A DNA stretch of 64,000 bases from assembly GCA_949128115.1 (NCBI GenBank), contig OX421966.1, positions 3,968,001 through 4,032,000 of the forward strand. The letters run 5' to 3'. A program made the translations under genes and the position numbers. The notes beneath the pieces were generated by a model that was not told where the DNA came from, searched no databases, and saw nothing but the letters and a program-made list of their open reading frames with translations. Origin of the DNA: Anaspis maculata. Its lineage: Eukaryota; Arthropoda; Insecta; Coleoptera; Scraptiidae. The number at the start of each line of letters is the position of its first letter. Position 1 is the first letter of the stretch. Of the stretch, positions 27,076-37,503 are shown in pieces.

Positions 27076-27300
27076 TCTACTCTTCTCTGATACTTTTCGG
27101 GTTAGTCGATCAAAAGAGGTTGTCCATTAGCCGAGTAAACGCCAATCGCCTCAGTAGGACCTTGTGTACGCTTGCGAATTTCTTCGACTAGATGCTCTTC
27201 GTAGTCGGTGTATTAGTATTGGTGTTTGCAAGAGCTGTCGGAGGTAATAAATAAACGTCTGCAGCTCACAGTATCTGGCGGAAGACTGAATAAGGCTTAT

Positions 27301-27426
27301 AAAAGAGGGAGATGTGATGGGCATGCATGTCGTGTTGGTTGCGGACACTCAGGGGTCAAGATGCGAACACCCATGCAGGATTATTCAACTACATGCATGC
27401 CCATCACATCTCCCTCTTCCCTCTTT
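27301..27426. repeat. Hairpin element
   Basis: Arms GAGGGAGATGTGATGGGC ATGCATG at 27303-27330 and the reverse complement at 27391-27418, loop about 60 bases. It lies at the boundary of retroelements A and B; a TATAAAAG motif overlaps the left arm. Confidence 0.65.
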
Positions 27427-27508
27427 TATTTTATAAAAAAATCAATTTTCAAATAATAACATAAAAATCTAGAAAATTAGAAATTTCAAACTAATTCTCA
27501 GAAACATT

Positions 27509-27650
27509 AGGTGCTTTCCTTTTACAACCTGAACTGAGTATTCTGACCTGAGTTGTTAGTGGTATCTCACTTTCGAGCATGTGATTTCTCGCTGTTTCTC
27601 TCTCTAACTTAGATCAGATCAGTGAGTTTTGTGCTAAAAGGAAAGCACCT
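27509..27650. mobile_element. Small MITE
   Basis: Terminal inverted repeats AGGTGCTTTCCTTTTA / TAAAAGGAAAGCACCT enclose 142 bases; ATT on both sides may be the target duplication. Confidence 0.7.
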
Positions 27651-27651
27651 A

Positions 27652-28137
27652 TTATTGAGACATAGATATAAGAGGTAAGTAGTTATTCATAATAATATAA
27701 ATCCAAAACTCTTGAACATATTCATTCAAATATGTTGGGCACTTTACATTTCTACCATATTTGGTTCTAACCGTATCGAATTTAGGTTTCGGTGTTTTAA
27801 CCGCAATAGATTTTGGACTCGTTAGAATCACTCGCGCACTTTCAGTTTCTTCTGACTCACTTGCCACATTCGAGTTAATGTCAATATCGGGTTGTTTAAT
27901 GTCATTTCCGGGTACTAGGTCACTTAATTCCTCCTCTAACATTTTTTCATACATGCTATACATGATATCCTTTCCAAAATTAACAGTGTTTGCTCTCCTC
28001 AAAAACTTTCTATTTCTTACAAAAACCTTCCCATTTCCATCCAGTTTCACAAAGTAGCTCCTTGGTCTATTTTCGTCAATCTTCACAATTTTTCCCGGTT
28101 CCCATAATCCCGTTCTGTACTGTTTCACAACAACCAT
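27652..28137 (-). pseudogene. C-terminal integrase extension of retroelement B
   Basis: VVVKQYRTGLWEPGKIVKID and YFVKLDGNGKVFVRNRKFLR form the small beta-barrel (GPY-like) C-terminal module found after integrase in many gypsy elements; the rest is an acidic tail. Confidence 0.75.
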
Positions 28138-28139
28138 TT

Positions 28140-29045
28140 CTCCCTCTTTTTTAGTTTAGGTAGTTCTTTTGCTGTTTTGTCAAAATTGTGTTCTTCTTTT
28201 ATTTTTTGCAATTTTTGGGCTTCGGAAAAACTTTTGGGATTTTCAATCGGTTTTAGTAACCCTTGACTCATGGGGATTACACCCTTTAGTCGCTTCCCAT
28301 GTAGTAAAACTGCCGGAGATGGTATTTTTTCATTAATAGGAGTGTTTCGGTATTCGAGGAGTGCCAAGTGCACGTCCTTTTGATCATGAAATGCTTTTTT
28401 TCAACAAATTTTTTATAGACTGTATGTGTCTTTCTATGAAACCGTTAGATTGAGGATTGTAAGGCGTACTCGTTCTATGTGTGATTTCTCAACTTGCCAA
28501 AAAATTTTGAAAACTGCTGTTTACAAATTGTGGACCTTGATCTGTTAAAAATACATCTGGTTTCCCATATCGAGCAAAAATAGATTCAGCTTCTTCTATT
28601 ACTTTTTGACTTGTAGTATCATTTCCGAAACAAATTAATTCTGAAAATTTAGAATAAACGTCCACAATCTATAAATACTGTTCATCTTTAAAAGTAAAAA
28701 AATCTCCCCCCACAAATTGCCACGGTCGGTCTGGTATTTCACTGCTGTTCAAGAGAGGTTTTTTTGCTGATTTTTTGAAAAAGTTAGACAAGTCTTGAAA
28801 TTTCTTACCACGTCTTCTAGTTCTTTGTTCATCATTGGCCAATAAACAGTTTCCCTAGCTCTCCACAACGTCTTATCTTTCCCACCGTGGTAATAGTGTA
28901 GCGCGTCGATTGTCTTTTTTCGCAAAGATTTCGGAATCACAATTTGATTCCCTTTATAAATCACATTTTGATTGATCACCAATTCATCTCTTACTTTCCA
29001 AAATGATTTTAAATTGTCCTCACTTGAATTTTTGATCCTGGCCAT
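28140..29045 (-). pseudogene. integrase of retroelement B
   Basis: KTIDALHYYHGGKDKTLWRA and YWPMMNKELEDVVRNFKTC show the zinc module (final cysteine missing or changed). Downstream, LVKSKSNRRS-type core is broken by stops between 28375 and 28745. The C-terminal part LALLEYRNTPINEKIPSPA is the conserved integrase end. Confidence 0.78.
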
Positions 29046-30415
29046 CCCTTTCTGATTACATCTTTCAACTCTTGCGAATCTGCATATTTCTCTGTCTCTA
29101 TCCTGATTTCCTCAAACCTTTCAGGAGAAACATCCTGGTACTGAAATAACCCCACTTGAGCTTTAACATTGTGTTCAATCAACTTTAATTCTGCATCATT
29201 CTGACTTGCTCTACTCAAAGCATCAGAGATGACCAAAAATTTTCCTGGCTTGTACCTGATAGTGAAGTCATAATTTTGCAAAGTGATTCGCAATCGTTGT
29301 AATCTCAAAGAGCTTTTTTCCAACGGTTTATTGAAAATCGCTACCAATGGTCTGTGATCAGTTTCGACTATAAATTGACGTCCATACAAATATTGATGAA
29401 ACCGCGTGCACCTGAACACTATCGCTAGTGCCTCCTTCTCAATTTGAGCATACATTTTCTGCGTTTCGTTCAGCGATTTGGAAGCATAAGCTACCGGCAA
29501 ATTTTCTTGCAACAAAACAGCACTAATTCTATCTTTGGAGCTGTCAACCGACAAAACTATCTTTTCTTTCTCATCATAAAACTGTAAAACTGGACTTTTT
29601 GTCAGCATTTCTTTCAACTGCCCGAATTCATGATCATGAGTTTCTGTCCAATCCCACAACACATCTTTCCGCATCAAATTTCTCAAATTGGCTGTCCGAG
29701 CCGATAAATTTGGCATAAGTTTTGATACATAGGTAACCATACCTAAAAACCTGCTCAAAGCTTTGGCATTTCTTGGTGTCTCTATGCCCTGAATCGCTTT
29801 AACCTCGGCTTTAACCTTGTCCTCATCAATTCTGATCTTGTCCTTGCTCAAAATGTGACCGACGTATTTGACCTCTTTTACTCTCAACTGACATTCCCCT
29901 TTATTGAACCTGACTCTGAACTCTCTTGCCCTGTCCAACACTCTTCTCAAAATTCTGTCATGTTCTTCTTCATTCTCAGCAAAAATGATCAAATCATCAA
30001 TATACAGTTTTACTCCTTTGATTCCTTTCATGATTTTCTCAAAAGTTATATGAAAAATTCCAGGCGAAACATTTAATGCTCGATTTAATGCAAATGGAAG
30101 TTTTAAAAACCTATACCTTCCAAATAGAGTAGCAAATGTAGTGAGATGTGGAGCATTTTCAGACAATGCAATCTGCCAAAAGCCCTTGTTGCAATCTACC
30201 TAGTACCGAAAAAATCTTACTACCTGCAAGCTCACTACTTAACTCGTCAAAGGTAGGTATCTTGTAGTGTTCCCTCATCAAAGCCTCATTCAGATTTTGG
30301 GGGTCAAGGCAAATACAAATTTGCCCTTTGGGTTTTCTTACCACCACCACGGGACTTACAAATTCTGTCGGCTCGGCTATTGGTTTTATGATTCCACAAT
30401 CAATCATTTTTTTCA
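29009..30415 (-). pseudogene. reverse transcriptase and RNase H of retroelement B
   Basis: First piece (30407-30159): SPVVVVRKPKGQICICLDPQ and FSVLGRLQQG. After a break, a 385-codon open stretch gives FLKLPFALNRALN, the active site LYIDDLIIFA, VKYVGHILSKDKI, RFLGMVTYVSKLMPN, the RNase H region VLSVDSSKDRISAVLLQ and KEALAIVFRCTRFHQYLYGR, ending SDALSRASQND. The long intact frame suggests moderate age. Confidence 0.87.
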
Positions 30416-30436
30416 GCTCTTCCTAAACTTTTTTCG

Positions 30437-30711
30437 ATAATTATTGACGACCACTACTTCTCGACTAGCATTTTCTGAGAGTTAGGCAACCACTTGAACA
30501 GCTATGTAGGACGCTTCCTTCTTGCCTGTAGGTACTTACGTCGTAGGACATTGGTGGATAAGTACCTACCTAATGGAAAAAAGGCACATTCTACGGTGAA
30601 AATAGTGGTTTCCCCAGGAAACTACGGTCGACGAACGTGATGTTGTGGTGGTGTCTACCTACCGTGAAAAGTTGGTGGCTGAAGTCGAGAAGTAGTGGTC
30701 GTCAATAATTA
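30437..30711. mobile_element. MITE inside retroelement B
   Basis: Terminal inverted repeats of about 28 bases (TATTGACGACCACTACTTCT at the left, its complement at the right) enclose 275 bases. It splits the region between protease and reverse transcriptase. Confidence 0.75.
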
Positions 30712-30774
30712 CCCTTTTTTCATTTGACCAAACTGAATTTTCCTACATGGAACCACAACTGAGGTGTAATTTTC

Positions 30775-31225
30775 CTATACTTTGAATTCGCAACAAACCC
30801 CTTCTATCCGCCCAATCCCCTCAAACACATCCCCAAATTCCTCTTCCACCCGTTTTGCAGTTGTCATTCTATTGACCAGAAAATTCAACAGTTTCAAATT
30901 TCGAATTGAATCGACTCCCAAGATGGGAGCTGCTTTACGATCTATCTTCAAAATAACAAATTCCAAATTGACATGATTTTCTTCCACAAAACAGTCAAGA
31001 ACAATATTTCCCATCACCTCTAATTTTTCCCATCCATAATTTGTCACATCCATCTTTTCTTTTGATCAATTTTCCCAAATTCAGATTCATTTTCTCGAAA
31101 ATGTACCAAGAATTCTGGGCTCCACTATCTACTTTGCACCTCAAAGTTTTTTCGCAATCATTTACCCTGATGACTTCAACATACCAATCATCATTATCTT
31201 CAATGTGATTCAATGAATTCAACAA
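30775..31225 (-). pseudogene. protease region remnant of retroelement B
   Basis: LRCKVDSGAQNSWYIFEKMN has the catalytic D-S-G of a retroelement aspartic protease; a frameshift near 31040 moves the match to another frame (AAPILGVDSIRNLKLL, the protease C-terminal motif). Confidence 0.7.
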
Positions 31226-31424
31226 AAAATTGGGTAAATCTGTTACGATAGATATAAAAACTTAGAAGGGCTGATCTCTATGAAAGGTTGAGGAGTCTTG
31301 AAAGATTGACTCGGCCAGGCCAGCAAAGTGGAGAATTAGGCTGAGTTCAACAGGTCGATAAACAAGGCGCCACAGATTTGTTCGTGTCAATCAACTCCTA
31401 ACCTCACAAAGCAAATACGCGAGG

Positions 31425-31520
31425 AGTAAAGGAAATCTGGACCAGTCCACCTGCCTTGTCTTGCTGCAGCAGAACAGCTCGCACATTTCTCGCATGTAGG
31501 TATAGGTACGGTTGCTAATG
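31425..31520 (+). pseudogene. Decayed copy of the 3' end of the small secreted protein gene
   Basis: The stretch around GGAAATCTGGACCAG and TTGCTGCAGCAGAACAGCTCG, then CACATTTCTCGCATGTA, matches the last codons of the gene ending at 22392, with several substitutions and a small insertion (TAGGTATAGG) near the stop. It carries no upstream exon, so it is a fragment. Confidence 0.7.
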
Positions 31521-31542
31521 TAAAACCAGCGGATGTGATATA

Positions 31543-31555
31543 AATAAAATTTATT
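31543..31555. promoter_or_regulatory. Overlapping two-way poly(A) signals (right copy)
   Basis: AATAAAATTTATT again reads AATAAA both ways. On the minus strand it lies about 80 bases past the stop of the His/Gly-rich gene and is probably its working signal. On the plus strand it belongs to the decayed copy of the small secreted gene's 3' end. Confidence 0.6.
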
Positions 31556-31632
31556 AACGGTAAAAAAAATAGAAAACGTAAAATTAGTCAACAACAACTA
31601 GTCACAGCAGCACAGGAACAAAAAAGAACCAA

Positions 31633-32091
31633 TCAGTAGTCTTCGACGGGCCTCAGTTCGTACGAGATCCCGGTTTTCTCGTCGACGATCACGCCCGTGT
31701 CCGGCTCGTACACCAGGCTTCGCCCGTCGATCTTATTGTTCTTGCCGTTGCTTTTGCTGCTGCGGCTCTTGTGTTCTCGTTTGCCGCGCTCGCTGAAGTC
31801 CCTCTCCGCCTTGTAATTGCCGCCGTGTTTGCCCGAGCCGCCGGCGAGCACGCTGGCTTTGTAGTCGTCGTTGATGAACTCCACGTCGTCGTTGACCGCC
31901 CTGCGTTTTCCCAGACGTTTTCCCACTTCGGCGTCGTCCGTGGCGACGTATCTCGGCGCGTGTTTCGTCTCTTCGTAGGCCGCGTACTCGGCGTTCTGCT
32001 GGCTCTCCTCGCCGTCGCCGTCGTGGTGGCCGGCGTGGTTGTAGTCCCAGTAGTGCTCGCCGTACCCTCCGTGCTTGTCCCCCCATCTCAC
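31633..32091 (-). CDS. Exon 4 of His/Gly-rich secreted protein
   Basis: Opens after TTCTAG and runs 152 codons to TGA. It is strongly GC-rich and encodes the aromatic/His/Gly block, the basic KRLGKRRAVNDD site and the conserved-looking tail TGISYELRPVEDY. Confidence 0.85.
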   Translation of the reverse strand: MRWGDKHGGYGEHYWDYNHAGHHDGDGEESQQNAEYAAYEETKHAPRYVATDDAEVGKRLGKRRAVNDDVEFINDDYKASVLAGGSGKHGGNYKAERDFSERGKREHKSRSSKSNGKNNKIDGRSLVYEPDTGVIVDEKTGISYELRPVEDY

Positions 32092-35000
32092 CTAGAAGAC
32101 CAAGTTTCCCGTCAAAATGCAAGCTGGGCAACACTTATTACAGTTAGAACTCGCCAGCCCCTCGTATCAGCAAATTAAACCAGACCTGACATTGTTTTGA
32201 TATTATCCAATTATACCAAGCTATAAGCAATAAGTACGTATAGGTAGGTAGGTACCTACTGAATTTGTCAAAATCAATTTATTCTTTATCAAAAAGGCTA
32301 TTTCGTTTGGGCAAATGTGCATGCGTTAAGAATGCCAAAATGTAAGAAAATTGTACACCTGTCAATTTAAATAGCAACGCTGCATCAGCTCCTCACCAGC
32401 TACTGGTTCCTGGTTGTGAAGGTGCGTTCAGTCAGCTTATTTAGCCGCAATTTTAATTTTAGTTGTAGGCGCTGCATCGCTTATTGGCTGTTCCCAGGAG
32501 GCTGGTTCATAAGAACCAATGAGCGTCGCTGGGCTTGCGACTAAAATTAAAACTTGCGGCTGAATAAGCTGACTGAACGCACCTTAACTGTCATAAGTGT
32601 CAATTATTAATTGCGCATTAACATTTTCCGCGGTGTTTCGATGTGTCTCGACTGTCTTCTCGTTGTTTTCAAGTGATTTTATCGTTTTCATCACAGTTCA
32701 CATTGCTGTTGTACAAACGACAGAGATTCGGGTCACAAGTGTCACAAGTGACAGTTGACGGCGATTTCATGTTCGTTTCGAGCACTGTTGCCATTTTCTT
32801 TGTTCATGCACCTCCGCATATGATCATTGATCTTGGCTCCAACAACACATTATATTTTTTCAATACCAAAATGGACACAATTTTATAATAATATGTTGAA
32901 TTTTTGGTGCACTAAATTTTTTTTATGCTGATTTTCAATATTAGTGTAGGAAATTGTGATATTTGAATCGACCTATTGAACAGTTTATCAAAGTAGTTTG
33001 AGCTTTTTCTATCCAGCGAACAACGAAGCTTTTCAGCGAGTGACCTACTTTGCCGTGTGGCTGCAGCCAAGTCACTCCTCTGCATTGTTGGTTGCCTATC
33101 TTAAAAAAGCTTCTTTTCGGTTTTAATTCAAGAAAAAGCAGTTTTAAGCATTACTTGATCATGCCAATCGATACAGTTGTTAGCTAGCGTTTCCTTTGTA
33201 CAATTTTAGGGTTAATTGAGACTTTGTTAAAGAAGTGCGGAAGTAATATGAGAAACATTGGATAGGCAACCAAGTATACACATCGCGTTAGCCAAAATTG
33301 GTCAGGAATAATGGATGCGATGCCTTTCTGCTGGTGATGTTAGTGGAATACTTGAAAGTTAGTGCTCGGTGCATTAAAAAACTGAAAGCAGAGAGGAAAA
33401 TGAAGAAATTACTTTAGTCTTGAACTCTCCGGCATGGGGATGGGCTTTTTCGTGCTTCTCGATGAAGTGGTGTTCGTTACCCCTTTTGTGTCCATGTTCG
33501 TAGTGGTCTTTGGCTGGGACATGGGCGTACCTGTTTGATAAGAAGAGAGAAGACAAGAAATTTAGTGAAGCTGCAGACAGAGTATAGGTAAGTATTCACA
33601 GGAAACATTAATAGCTGTAGGCAGGTAGGGTAAGTATCGAATTAATGAGGTTTTGACCTCAGTTTTGACTCTTAAAATTAAGATCAAACAATAATATTAA
33701 GTCAAATTTATATTTCTAACGGTCATTTGAGCAAGTTTTCAGGGCATATTTCCTTCTTGGATTCAACAGCCGAATTTCTTTTCAATTCTTGAGAGTTGAA
33801 CTCATTCTATTGTTCGAAAAAATCAATGAAACTGACGGCAGAGTTGGTGATTGAAGCAAATTTTCAAAGTGAACAATTTTGACTGGATTCAGTACCTATT
33901 CAAACTTCTCATATCCTGAGACTGAAGCTCGGACTGAAGCCCTTGATGCTTGCAATCAATAAAATTGGCAGCGGTAAGAGCAGAATAATGTTGAACCAAG
34001 TTTTGTAATCGTTAGAGCGGAGATTTGAGCCAATTTTCGAAGCAAGCAATATTTTTTCTTCAACTTATATTGGCCAATAATCAAGCTGATATTGAAAGTG
34101 AACTACAATTTATGGATTCGATAGCCAAACTTATTAAAACCTTACACTTGAGCATTTATTGCTTGTCCCTTGCAAAAATTAATTAAGTCGGTAAATGAGG
34201 TACTGGGATATTCTCAGAATATTATCGGGCAAAGTTTTATGGTCAATTGAGCCGATTTTCAAGGCTAATAATGTTTTCCAGTCTCGATTCGAGCTTCGAT
34301 TGCAAAAATTAATTTGTCCTTTTTTTGGTAGAGACTCCTGAATTTTCAAACTCTTCCAAAATTAGTTATTTTTCCTCTTGTCCAATGCCAGCGCTGCCTG
34401 CGGCTTCTTCACACCATAATTTTGCTTCTTTAGCTGCCATACTCCACTAAAGAAGGAAGTCGAGCAATTTACATTTACTTTGTTCAACTATTGGGGGGGG
34501 GGGGTGTAGAAATTGTTGTAGAAAATTATTTTAGAAAATTATTGTAGAGAATTATTGTAGAAAATCGAAGAGAAATAGAGTATTTTGTTATGAATGCGGA
34601 GACGAAAGAAGATAACCAGTAGAAATAGAGCAACAGAACCGCTGTTATGATGAAGAACCAAGTGACAATCCCGTATAGAGAATAAATGACAATTTTGACG
34701 ACACCTTTCCTTGATGGGTGAAATCCTCGAAATTGATTTTTTCGAATCGTTGCTCCCAATCCGTCGGAGATTCGCACACGTGACCGAATTCGATTTCTTC
34801 TGGTTTATGCTGGGCCATGTACATGTCTCTATACAAAACGATACAAATTATACTAGATTTATCGAGCGTTTTCATACGGCTAGGTGAGAAAATTAATGAT
34901 CCAAGTACACAAAGAGGCATGCTAAACGGTTCGTAAATAATTGCATGCGGTGTGTAAGGCTCAATTCAACCGGGGATAATTGCTGTTTCAATTCTTAGAA

Positions 35001-36134
35001 ATCTCCTCGACAAATAATAATGGAGTCGTAAATCACTTTATGTGAAAAATATCGAATGATTGATAAAAGTGAGTAACGTTTGGTCCGATAGTTTTGGGAA
35101 ATTGTTCAACATCTGATAACTTTTTCTGAACAATCTTCATTTTCCAGCTTGATATTTCAAAAATTAACATCATATATAACAAGAACAAATTCATATTCAA
35201 CATATCGATAATGGACCATTATCTTCGATGGATCTCAGTTTTCTCCTGCCATGTTCCATAATTCTCTGGACAACAGCAGGATCAATTTTTCCAATGCAAA
35301 ATGCTCCAATGTTTTCGAAAAAGTGACGCCGTAATTGGTCTTCATTTGCAGCTTTCCATCCCTTGTCGTATACTATTCTGCTCGATACTCACCAAAAATC
35401 TTATATTGGTCGAGCTTGCGGTACACTGGGAGGCAGGAGCTCAGAGAAATTGATCCTGCTGTTGTCCAGAGAATGATCGAACATGGCAGAAGAACACTGA
35501 GAGCCATCAAAAGTAATGGCCCATCTTCAATATGTTAAATATGAATTTGGTATTGTTATAGATGATGTTAGCTCTTGCAATATTGAGTTGCAAAATCAGA
35601 ACTATCCAAAAAAAAAAGTTATTAGCTTCCAAAAAAATTCACAAAACTTTCGGTTAGTTTGAAATATGCTGAATAATGTGTGAAAAAATTGCAAATTGAT
35701 CGAAAAAAAAAAATTGGCTAGAAATCTAGGTATTGTACAAATTGAGAACTTACTGGAAATACTTGCTGCCGGCTTGGACGGCCGCAGGACCAGCGAATCC
35801 CGTTTCGGCCACTTGATGGTCTTCCTTCTGGTCGGATAGAATTCTGACTTGCCTCTTATCCTTACTGTCAGCATTTTGGCCTAAGGAAAAGGCGCAAAAC
35901 AAAACGACTACTATCGAACCTTGCGTCAACTGAAACACAACACAATTTTCACTTTGGTACTCTACTTAGAAAAACAGTCAAGCGAAAGAACCGCGATAAA
36001 ATTGAGTTGAACTTGAGAAAATTGCTGTGAGAAAATGCATCTTGCGAAGCATTTTGATTATGAGTGCACCGATGGTTCAAAATTTGAAAATATATCGATA
36101 ATGTAGGTGGGTGAGGTACCTTTTGGAGCCACAT
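31633..36134 (-). CDS. Secreted His/Gly/Lys-rich protein, cuticle- or matrix-like (4-exon gene)
   Basis: Exons 36134-36120, 35929-35754, 33530-33413 and 32091-31633 join in frame to about 255 residues with GT..AG introns throughout. Exons 1-2 form a signal peptide (MWLQK/LTQGSIVVVLFCAFSLG) followed by a dibasic KDKRQVR site. The centre is histidine-rich (HYEHGHKRGNEHHFIEKHEK) and then HGGYGEHYWDYNHAGHHDGDG; the C-terminal part is charged, with serine/lysine runs and a terminal TGISYELRPVEDY. This resembles insect His/Gly-rich secreted proteins of the cuticle or extracellular matrix, but I do not recognise a named family. Intron 2 (2.2 kb) has acquired repeats. The gene converges on the small secreted gene at 21.8 kb, now separated from it by retroelement debris. 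Confidence 0.78.
32092..33412 (-). other. Intron 3 of the His/Gly-rich gene
   Basis: AT-rich intron. Apart from the MITE at 32420-32585 and one GGTAGGTACC tract near 32243, I see nothing in it. Confidence 0.6.
32420..32585. mobile_element. MITE in intron 3 of the His/Gly-rich gene
   Basis: Terminal inverted repeats of about 45 bases: AGGTGCGTTCAGTCAGCTTA at the left and TAAGCTGACTGAACGCACCT at the right, with an internal TAAAATTAAAACT pair. Confidence 0.8.
33413..33530 (-). CDS. Exon 3 of His/Gly-rich secreted protein
   Basis: Opens after CAAACAG and ends ACTAAA/GTAATT. It encodes the histidine-rich segment YAHVPAKDHYEHGHK through HPHAGEFKTK. Both edges keep the frame. Confidence 0.78.
34540..34880 (-). 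pseudogene. Exon-like fragment with a membrane segment, family unknown
   Basis: Minus strand reads HKPEEIEFGHVCESPTDWEQ and FEKINFEDFTHQG, then in a shifted frame GVVKIVIYSLYGIVTWFFII and TAVLLLYFYWLSSF, a convincing hydrophobic helix. One frameshift between the two suggests a retrocopy or decayed exon. It lies in intron 2 of the His/Gly-rich gene on the same strand; it keeps a 'cytosolic lead then membrane helix' plan but I do not recognise it. Confidence 0.4.
35160..35580. repeat. Inverted pair of a short coding-like segment
   Basis: Arms of about 140 bases at 35160-35300 and 35440-35580. Each arm encodes, on opposite strands, a related C-terminal peptide: IDPAVVQR, EHGRR, LR.I, NGP and a final SIC followed by a stop. 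Lies in intron 2 of the His/Gly-rich gene. It may be a fragment of a multicopy gene or a MITE that captured coding sequence. Confidence 0.65.
35754..35929 (-). CDS. Exon 2 of His/Gly-rich secreted protein
   Basis: Opens after GTGTTTCAG and ends TTCCA/GTAAG. It encodes the signal-peptide core, the KDKRQVR dibasic site and a GFAGPAAVQAGSKYF stretch. Confidence 0.75.
36120..36134 (-). CDS. Exon 1 of His/Gly-rich secreted protein (start codon)
   Basis: A five-codon exon (ATG TGG CTC CAA AAG) followed by the donor GTACCTC. It was chosen because it restores a start codon, keeps phase 0, and joins to the hydrophobic LTQGSIVVVLFCAFSLG core as a signal peptide. A TATA box and initiator lie at the expected distance upstream. 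Confidence 0.65.
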
Positions 36135-36159
36135 CTTTGCTTTGAGGAAACCGGACCGC

Positions 36160-36197
36160 AACTGATGCTATTTCGCAAACCGTTCGGCTTTTATATA
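36160..36197 (-). promoter_or_regulatory. Core promoter (TATA box and TCAGT initiator)
   Basis: On the minus strand TATATAAAAG (36197-36188) is followed about 30 bases later by ATCAGTTG (near 36163), matching the arthropod TATA plus TCAGT initiator spacing. The start codon at 36134 follows about 30 bases further on, so the 5' UTR would be very short. Confidence 0.7.
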
Positions 36198-36199
36198 AC

Positions 36200-37253
36200 T
36201 GGATCTGGACTGAAGAAATTTCGATATAGTTCCATCGTACCGCTTGGCGTGCGGTTTTCGTACGTTTACCTAGGCATAGCCAAGAAGACTTTTTTGTGGG
36301 TGGAAATTGCAATTACTGACCGAGACTTATCGGTCATACTCCGTTAGGTCGGGCACAACAAAACCATCACCGCTGCTCGTTTCCTAATCGATTTGTATAC
36401 GGATCCATCCATAGTACCTCAGGTCCATCTCAACGTTTATTTTATATGCGTAGGAAGGTATTTGGTGCAATTTTCAACGTTTTAAAAACCTCGTTATGAC
36501 TCCGTTCCTAACCGGTACAGTCACCGTTACGCGCCCTTTTTTCCAGTCAAAAATAGCCCACCTACGTATCATATTTTTATCATGAGAAAGTATGTACCTA
36601 CCCACCCACCAGGTCTCTTATACATTTTGAGGTTTTGTATTTTAATTATTCCTGAAGATAATCGAAAGTTTGGACTTGCTGATTACTTTCTATGTTTTTG
36701 CTCAGTCAATTTGCTTATTCATCAGACTTTTCGGTGCGGTTTCGTGTCGTTTTACTCTCAGACAAACACACAGAAAAAGTAAGGATAAAATCAGTCGCGC
36801 GCTTTGTTGCTTTCCGCTCCGGATGTGTTGCGTCATTTATCGGTTATTGTTATTGCCAATGGGAGTACACGAATTTTACAACACACTTGTTTGAGCAAGC
36901 ATTTCTTTCTGGAAGCTTGACGTGTCGAAAGTTTGGGAATTTTCTACAAACAACCTCAAATTGTGCAACGGCATCCTCTCGGCAATATCCCAGTTCCGAA
37001 TGCAAGAATGCATTACCTACTTTAGTCTTCGATCCAAGTTCTGAAGAGAAAAAAAAGAACAGAAGAAGCAGAGAAAAAAGGAAGGAAGAAATGTTACTGT
37101 TGGTGATAAGCTGCCTTTGATGAGTACTACGACCTGATTTGAGAGGCGCCTAACCAATCGTCAAACAACCAGACGTACGCACCGGCTGCGTCATACATAC
37201 ATTGGTCATACCATCAAGCGTGAATGGAGCTTAAAAAGGTGTATAATGCAGGG
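36200..37253. other. Intergenic region between the His/Gly-rich gene and the errantivirus-like element
   Basis: Contains the promoter-distal upstream DNA of the His/Gly-rich gene. Open stretches at 36582-37120 overlap in several frames and show no protein motif. Nothing else recognised. Confidence 0.5.
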
Positions 37254-37491
37254 TTTTACGTGTTTGTTTTTGAAAAAGCCTTTTTAAAAAATATTAACTT
37301 TATTAAACTGTGAAATAATTTAATTCGTACAAGTTTTAGAACGTAATAACGGATCGACAATTTATGCGTGCGACGTGCACTCGGTCATGATACAGAAAAT
37401 TGTGATGTTCGCTAACTGCATGAAGTCGTATATATAAACAGCAGGGTGCTAAGTAAGCAAAACTAATCTTATTCATGACGGGGTCGTAACA
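37254..37491 (-). repeat. 3' LTR of the errantivirus-like element
   Basis: 238 bases identical by eye to the 5' LTR, preceded on the minus strand by a polypurine tract and followed by the AGGG target duplication. Confidence 0.95.
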
Positions 37492-37503
37492 CCTCCCCCT
37501 TTT
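37492..37503 (-). other. Polypurine tract
   Basis: The minus strand reads AAAAGGGGGAGG directly before the 3' LTR, the usual plus-strand primer of LTR elements. Confidence 0.8.

Larger units (their letters stand above)
22580..27130 (-). mobile_element. Decayed gypsy-like retroelement A
   Basis: Minus-strand remains in the order gag, protease end, reverse transcriptase, RNase H, integrase, broken by many stops and frameshifts and by one nested DNA insert. I find no LTRs at either edge. It is a clear gypsy/Ty3-type Pol by motif, and old compared with the element at 37-47 kb. Confidence 0.85.
27652..31225 (-). mobile_element. Decayed gypsy-like retroelement B
   Basis: Minus-strand remains of protease, reverse transcriptase/RNase H, integrase and a C-terminal extension, with one MITE inserted between protease and reverse transcriptase. 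Better preserved than retroelement A; no LTRs seen. The sequence type differs from A, so it is a separate insertion. Confidence 0.85.

Noticed and set aside
27652..31225. Retroelements A and B as one long element
   Set aside because: Each has its own protease and reverse transcriptase with different sequence; they are two tandemly placed insertions.
31733..32178. Long Arg-rich minus frame and a plus frame over exon 4 of the His/Gly-rich gene
   Set aside because: Overlaps of a GC-rich exon; low-complexity arginine runs and no splice logic.
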